Assembly (NCBI GenBank): GCA_031552405.1
Contig: JAVBMN010000017.1
Coordinates: 1 to 64,000, forward strand
Origin: UBA1794 sp031552405
GTDB lineage: Bacteria; Bacteroidota; Bacteroidia; Bacteroidales; Bacteroidaceae
Direction of reading: 5' to 3'
Length of the DNA: 64,000 nucleotides
Shown: positions 60,211-64,000 of the stretch, piece by piece
How positions within the stretch are numbered: the stretch's first letter is position 1
How the letters are laid out: each line of letters opens with the position of its first letter
The notes under the pieces: generated by a model
Told to the model about the DNA's origin: nothing
Seen by the model: only the letters and a program-made list of their open reading frames with translations
Databases searched by the model: none
Position numbers and translations under genes: made by a program

Positions 60211-60786
60211 TTATTCAGCAGCGGGAGCTTCTTCTGCAGAAGTTTCCTCAGTAGCAGGAACTTCTACAGCTGCTACGGCAGCTTCTTCTGCGGCTTCTTT
60301 TGCTTTTGCAGCTTCTTCAGCTAAGACAGCAGCTTTCTTTTCTGCTAAAGCTTTTGCTTTTTCTTCGTTTACTTTCTTTTCAGCTTCCAAACGAGCTTTT
60401 GCAGCTTCTTTAGAAGCAGCTTCATTCTTAGTCTTCAGGGCCTGCAGTCCGCTTTGCTTGTTGTTCTTCCAAGCTTCGAATTTAGCCTGAGCTTCAGCTT
60501 CGCCGAATGCACCTTTCTTAACGCCTTCAAGGAGGTGTTTCATCATGTAGATACCTTCTTTGGAGAGGATGTTACGTGTAGTGTCAGTAGGCTGTGCACC
60601 ACATTGTACCCAGTACAGTGCGCGGTCGAACTTCAAATCAACTGTGGCGGGATTGGTGTTGGGGTTGTATGTACCAATCTTCTCAGTGAATTTACCATCG
60701 CGTGGCGCTCTCACGTCTGCAATCACTATGGAATAGTGTGCGTAACTCTTGTGACCATTTCTTTGCAATCTAATCTTTGTTGCCAT
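60211..60786 (-). CDS. rpsP: 30S ribosomal protein S16 with long C-terminal extension
   Basis: The 191-residue protein carries the S16 domain in residues 1 to about 85 (MATKIRLQRNGHKSYAHYSI, GTYNPNTNP, DRALYWVQCGAQPTDTTRNI). The remaining 100 residues form a Lys/Ala/Glu-rich, probably helical tail that turns strongly acidic at the end (EETSAEEAPAAE). S16 is normally about 80-90 residues; long tails occur in Bacteroidetes. It is monocistronic with its own strong promoter. Confidence 0.95.
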   Translation of the reverse strand: MATKIRLQRNGHKSYAHYSIVIADVRAPRDGKFTEKIGTYNPNTNPATVDLKFDRALYWVQCGAQPTDTTRNILSKEGIYMMKHLLEGVKKGAFGEAEAQAKFEAWKNNKQSGLQALKTKNEAASKEAAKARLEAEKKVNEEKAKALAEKKAAVLAEEAAKAKEAAEEAAVAAVEVPATEETSAEEAPAAE

Positions 60787-60842
60787 TGTACTTGTATAAT
60801 TTATGATTTGAAATTAAATGCTATTATCTCGTAATAGCGGTG

Positions 60843-60873
60843 CAAAAGTACTTCCTTTTTTCTTACTGGGCAA
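60843..60873 (-). promoter_or_regulatory. Bacteroidetes promoter of rpsP
   Basis: On the minus strand, TTG (60871-60873), a 20-bp spacer and TACTTTTG (60843-60850). The leader is about 50 nt. Confidence 0.65.
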
Positions 60874-60944
60874 GAAAATCATGCTCTTTTTTAGGAGAAT
60901 ACCTTACTTTGATGTAATAAAACGATGTGGCAGGACGAATCATT

Positions 60945-61811
60945 TCAGTTGTTTTCTATTATTGGGCTTTTCAAGCGGAAGACCCGAATGCCGGGGCATG
61001 TCTTTCCACTGATTTGCACCGAGAGTGGGCGAGGATCGACGATGACCTTTTTCTGAAGAGAGGAGGCATGCATCAGGTGTAGTTCTTTACCAATATATAC
61101 GGCAATGCCTACATGGGATATATCCAGCCCTTCTATGGTAGTAACCAAACCAATGAGGTCTCCTTCTTTGATCCAACTCTTCCCGGTTACGGGGAGTTTG
61201 GCTTTGGGGAGGTAGGCGAAGCGCTCTTTGTTGCATCGCTCTTCCATGATGCGAATGGGGGCAATGAACTCTGGATGTGCGGCCAGTTGCGCATATTTTT
61301 CGGGGTTTTTGCTCATGAATCCGATGCGGACAGGGTAGCTGTCTGGGCTGTGGAGGGCAGTGATATCTTCAATTAGGCCGTGTGACAGATTGTCATTGGC
61401 CCATTCGCTGATATAATGAAGTCGGGAGGGGTATCCTTGAATGACCCCGTTAGTGTACCGGATCTGTTGCAGATTGTGGCAGTAAAGAGCAAAAGTATCT
61501 GCATCTTGCGTAAGCATACGGGCGGTAAGGGCTAGTGCCATGGAGGTTTCCATAAAGGTGCTGCAATCCAGCTCACGCAGATTTATCACAAGGCGCTCTG
61601 TAGTATTTCCTTCCAGGGTATGAGCTACATAGGGGAGCCCCAGGAATTGCCTGCCGCAGTAGCTGACTTCCCTGGCGGAGTTATTGCGCAGGATGTGGCA
61701 TACGCTCAGGCTGTCTTCCGGCAGGTAGTCAGGGGCCTCAAGACAATTCTGCCCCAATACCGTGAGGCTGGGGCAGAAAAGTGAGAGGAGTATCAGAATC
61801 TTATGAAGCAT
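60945..61811 (-). CDS. DUF1460 amidase-like secreted protein
   Basis: The 288-residue precursor has a signal peptide (about 1-20, ending VLGQ). It matches the DUF1460 family, which has an NlpC/P60-like papain fold and was renamed N-acetylmuramoyl-L-alanine amidase-like. The likely catalytic residues are Cys in ELDCSTFMET, His in DISHVGIAVY and the His of LHLMHASS. It probably trims peptidoglycan or muropeptides in the periplasm. Its start follows the GH2 stop by 2 bp, so the two are co-transcribed. Confidence 0.82.
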   Translation of the reverse strand: MLHKILILLSLFCPSLTVLGQNCLEAPDYLPEDSLSVCHILRNNSAREVSYCGRQFLGLPYVAHTLEGNTTERLVINLRELDCSTFMETSMALALTARMLTQDADTFALYCHNLQQIRYTNGVIQGYPSRLHYISEWANDNLSHGLIEDITALHSPDSYPVRIGFMSKNPEKYAQLAAHPEFIAPIRIMEERCNKERFAYLPKAKLPVTGKSWIKEGDLIGLVTTIEGLDISHVGIAVYIGKELHLMHASSLQKKVIVDPRPLSVQISGKTCPGIRVFRLKSPIIENN

Positions 61812-61813
61812 CC

Positions 61814-64000
61814 TTATTTATATTGCTTGATAAGGGCTTTGAAGTCTTTAGAGTAGGGCACCAGGCTGAAGCTGTAGTTGTACGTTTCGCCTGTCTTGAT
61901 ACGGTTCCATTCATGCGGAGTGGCTCCCCAGCTGTTATCGCCGGCTACACCAGTCATGCCGTAGTCAATGAATACGTCAACCAGTTGCTGCGGACGCGGA
62001 TCGGTGGCGTGCTTCTTTTGCTGATCTTTGTATACGGCAGCTCCGTTGTGGATGCTTTCGCCGCAATCCAAGTCTTCACGCAGGTAGTTGGAGGCGTTGA
62101 ATTCCATCTTCTCATTCGGAATGATGAGCAGACCTTTTCCACCCTTCATGCCGAGTGCCATCCAGCGCACATTGGTGCGGTGCTCGTTCTCTTCGGGCCG
62201 GATGTAGGGCACGTACATATCGGATACCTTGGTGGTATATTCGCCTACGAACTGTGAGGTGCGGCGGTCTACATAGTTTTCCAGAGGTCCGCAGCCGTAA
62301 TAGGTAAGGTCGACGAAGGATACAGGCATTTTCATGCGCATACCCAAACGGGGGATCCAGCTGGCTTCGAGGTTCTCGTTGTTCTGCGGACGATTGCGGC
62401 GGCTCATATCGTAAGGTCTCATTTTACTGTTGAAGCTGTTGCTTACCTGTATCACTCCGTTGTCAAACACGGTGTATTCAGCTTTCCACGTAGCTTCCGC
62501 TTCGGGGTATGAGTACTCTACGGTGACTTTGTTTCCGTTTACCTGGAAGGATGCAGCTTTGGCTGCTGCCTCGGATGCTTCGCGCCATTCTTTGAACTTC
62601 TTAGGGCCGTCATAGCCATAATCGTTCTCCACGGGAGCACGCCAGAAGTCGGGCTTTGGTCCGTTACCGTTCAAGATGTATTCCTGCCCTTTGTATTGAT
62701 AAGAAGTCAGCAGGCCGGATTCCTTATTAAACACAGCTTTGAAATCTTTGCCTTTGTATACGAAATCTTTGCCGGATTCAGCCGGTTTGAGGGTTGCGGG
62801 CAGGGCTTGACTGGCATACTGATAAGGGTAGAGTTCTTTCTGATCGCGCGCTATTACATAGCCTACAGGCAGGAAGGGCTCGGCAGTGCGTATCTTTACA
62901 TAGAACTCTACCTGTACGTCGCCGGCTTTGCGCTCAGTGGGAAGGCTTAGTTTTACGGTGAGGGTATCCATTGGCTCGCACTTCACGTTAAGTTTGTCGC
63001 TGAAGGTCACTTTTCCGCTTTGCTTGACTACGTAGGAGAAGTCGTATTTATCCAGGTTGGTGAAGAAGAAACCATTGGCTATCTTGATAGTCTGCTTTGC
63101 AGGATCAAGGTCTACGAAGTCTACATTTTGGTATACACGTCTCATCTCCTCAGTCTGCGGTTTCACGGAACGGTCGGGGAATACAAGGCCGTTGATGCAG
63201 AAAGTACCATCGCTGGGAGTTCCTTCGTCTCCGAAGTCGCCTCCGTATGCCCAGTATTTACGGCCGTCGGCAGTCTTGGCTGCAAAGCCTTGGTCTACCC
63301 AATCCCAGATGCAGCCGCCTTGCAGTTTGGGGTATTTCTTGATTATTTGCCAGTAGTAATCAAAGCCTCCCAGCGAGTTGCCCATTGCATGAGCGTATTC
63401 GCACATGATGAGGGGGCGCTTCATATCGGGGTTTTTGGCATAGTTCTCAATGTTTGAAGGGCTTGGATACATCGGGCAATAGATGTCTGAGTTCCACTCA
63501 TGGTAGGCCTGCTCAAACTGAGTGGGGCGGGTGGGATCTATGTTCTTCAGATACAGGTAAGTCTGGTAGAAGTTGTATCCGTTACCAGCTTCATTGCCTA
63601 ATGACCAGGTTATGATGCAGGGCTGATTCTTATCGCGCTCGTACATATTCTGGGTGCGGGTCATGTGAGCCTCGTAGAAAAGGATGTTATTACCAAGTGT
63701 ACCGCCGATCTTGCGGTCGTATCCCATACCATGGCTTTCGATGTTGGCTTCGTCAATGACGTAGATTCCGTACTCGTTACATAGTTCATAGAAACGTTCT
63801 TGCTGCGGATAGTGGCAGGTACGCGCGGTGTTTACATTGTATTTCTTGAAGAGTTCAATGTCTTTAAGCATGAGGTCCTCTGATACATAGTGTCCGGTAT
63901 ACTCATTATGCTCATGGATATTCACACCTTTCACCAAGACGGGCTTACCGTTGATCAGGAACTGACTGTTCTTCACCTCTGCAGTACGGAAGCCCACTTT
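61814..64000 (-). CDS. GH2 beta-galactosidase (partial, 5' end outside window)
   Basis: About 729 residues are visible and the frame runs off the window edge (KVGFRTAEVKNSQF at the cut). The TIM-barrel domain shows GVNIHEHNEYTG, the acid/base Glu in WSLGNEAGNG and the nucleophile Glu in MCEYAHAMGNS. A C-terminal Bgal_small_N-type domain follows (about 440-720, ending NYSFSLVPYS). It is a LacZ-like exo-beta-galactosidase. The missing N-terminal part would include the sugar-binding domain and any signal peptide. Confidence 0.93.
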   Translation of the reverse strand, partial: KVGFRTAEVKNSQFLINGKPVLVKGVNIHEHNEYTGHYVSEDLMLKDIELFKKYNVNTARTCHYPQQERFYELCNEYGIYVIDEANIESHGMGYDRKIGGTLGNNILFYEAHMTRTQNMYERDKNQPCIITWSLGNEAGNGYNFYQTYLYLKNIDPTRPTQFEQAYHEWNSDIYCPMYPSPSNIENYAKNPDMKRPLIMCEYAHAMGNSLGGFDYYWQIIKKYPKLQGGCIWDWVDQGFAAKTADGRKYWAYGGDFGDEGTPSDGTFCINGLVFPDRSVKPQTEEMRRVYQNVDFVDLDPAKQTIKIANGFFFTNLDKYDFSYVVKQSGKVTFSDKLNVKCEPMDTLTVKLSLPTERKAGDVQVEFYVKIRTAEPFLPVGYVIARDQKELYPYQYASQALPATLKPAESGKDFVYKGKDFKAVFNKESGLLTSYQYKGQEYILNGNGPKPDFWRAPVENDYGYDGPKKFKEWREASEAAAKAASFQVNGNKVTVEYSYPEAEATWKAEYTVFDNGVIQVSNSFNSKMRPYDMSRRNRPQNNENLEASWIPRLGMRMKMPVSFVDLTYYGCGPLENYVDRRTSQFVGEYTTKVSDMYVPYIRPEENEHRTNVRWMALGMKGGKGLLIIPNEKMEFNASNYLREDLDCGESIHNGAAVYKDQQKKHATDPRPQQLVDVFIDYGMTGVAGDNSWGATPHEWNRIKTGETYNYSFSLVPYSKDFKALIKQYK

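Overview
The window looks like a chromosomal segment of a gut Bacteroides or close relative in Bacteroidaceae. Supporting signs are the Bacteroidetes-type promoters (TTTG, about 20 bp, TAnnTTTG), a hybrid two-component regulator (HTCS) next to pectin-degrading enzymes, a TonB-dependent receptor, a fused nuoCD in a nuo operon without nuoE/F/G, BspA-type leucine-rich repeats, and a 6S-type RNA directly after rplT. The species cannot be fixed from sequence alone.

Layout. (1) 1-1185 is debris: a 265-bp tandem repeat carrying REP-like hairpins, a headless zeta-toxin-like remnant, and the tail of a BspA-type protein. An intact secreted LRR protein follows (1334-3838). (2) 4261-14131 is the complete nuoA-B-CD-H-I-J-K-L-M-N operon for a proton-pumping complex I core that lacks the NADH-input module. 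(3) 14633-24683 runs in one direction with short gaps: TonB-dependent receptor, sensor kinase, GT4, GT2, UDP-glucuronate decarboxylase, receiver-kinase hybrid, single receiver, and an undecaprenyl-phosphate sugar transferase with a very acidic insert. After a convergent membrane-anchored EEP-family enzyme come a flippase, an acyltransferase and another GT2 (26078-29629). Together they look like a surface-glycan assembly locus with its own signalling proteins. (4) 29728-33500 is thrS-infC-rpmI-rplT plus the 6S-type RNA. A glycosyltransferase and two tandem tRNA-Arg genes follow on the minus strand. (5) 34929-49357 is a polysaccharide utilisation locus without SusC/SusD: HTCS, a PL11 rhamnogalacturonan lyase, a GH51 arabinofuranosidase, a GH43 enzyme, and a large modular secreted protein that shares its C-terminal third with the lyase. 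(6) 49.4-50.4 kb is intergenic and holds a palindrome array and a decayed RAYT transposase between long inverted REP-like repeats. (7) 50490-64000 is mainly housekeeping: htpG, clpC, gyrA, a TPR protein, a hemolysin III-family protein, rpsP, a DUF1460 amidase-like protein, and a GH2 beta-galactosidase cut by the window end.

The most unusual signal is a family of short imperfect palindromes at four gene-3'-end intergenic sites (14.2, 24.8, 34.9 and 49.6 kb). Their centres repeat every 21-24 bp, almost always 22, in runs of 4, 6, 5 and 9 units, so they sit on one face of the helix. I do not recognise them as a named element. The RAYT remnant with its inverted repeats, the 35-bp palindrome between the HTCS and the lyase, and the phosphorelay-like proteins inside the glycan operon also merit a second look.
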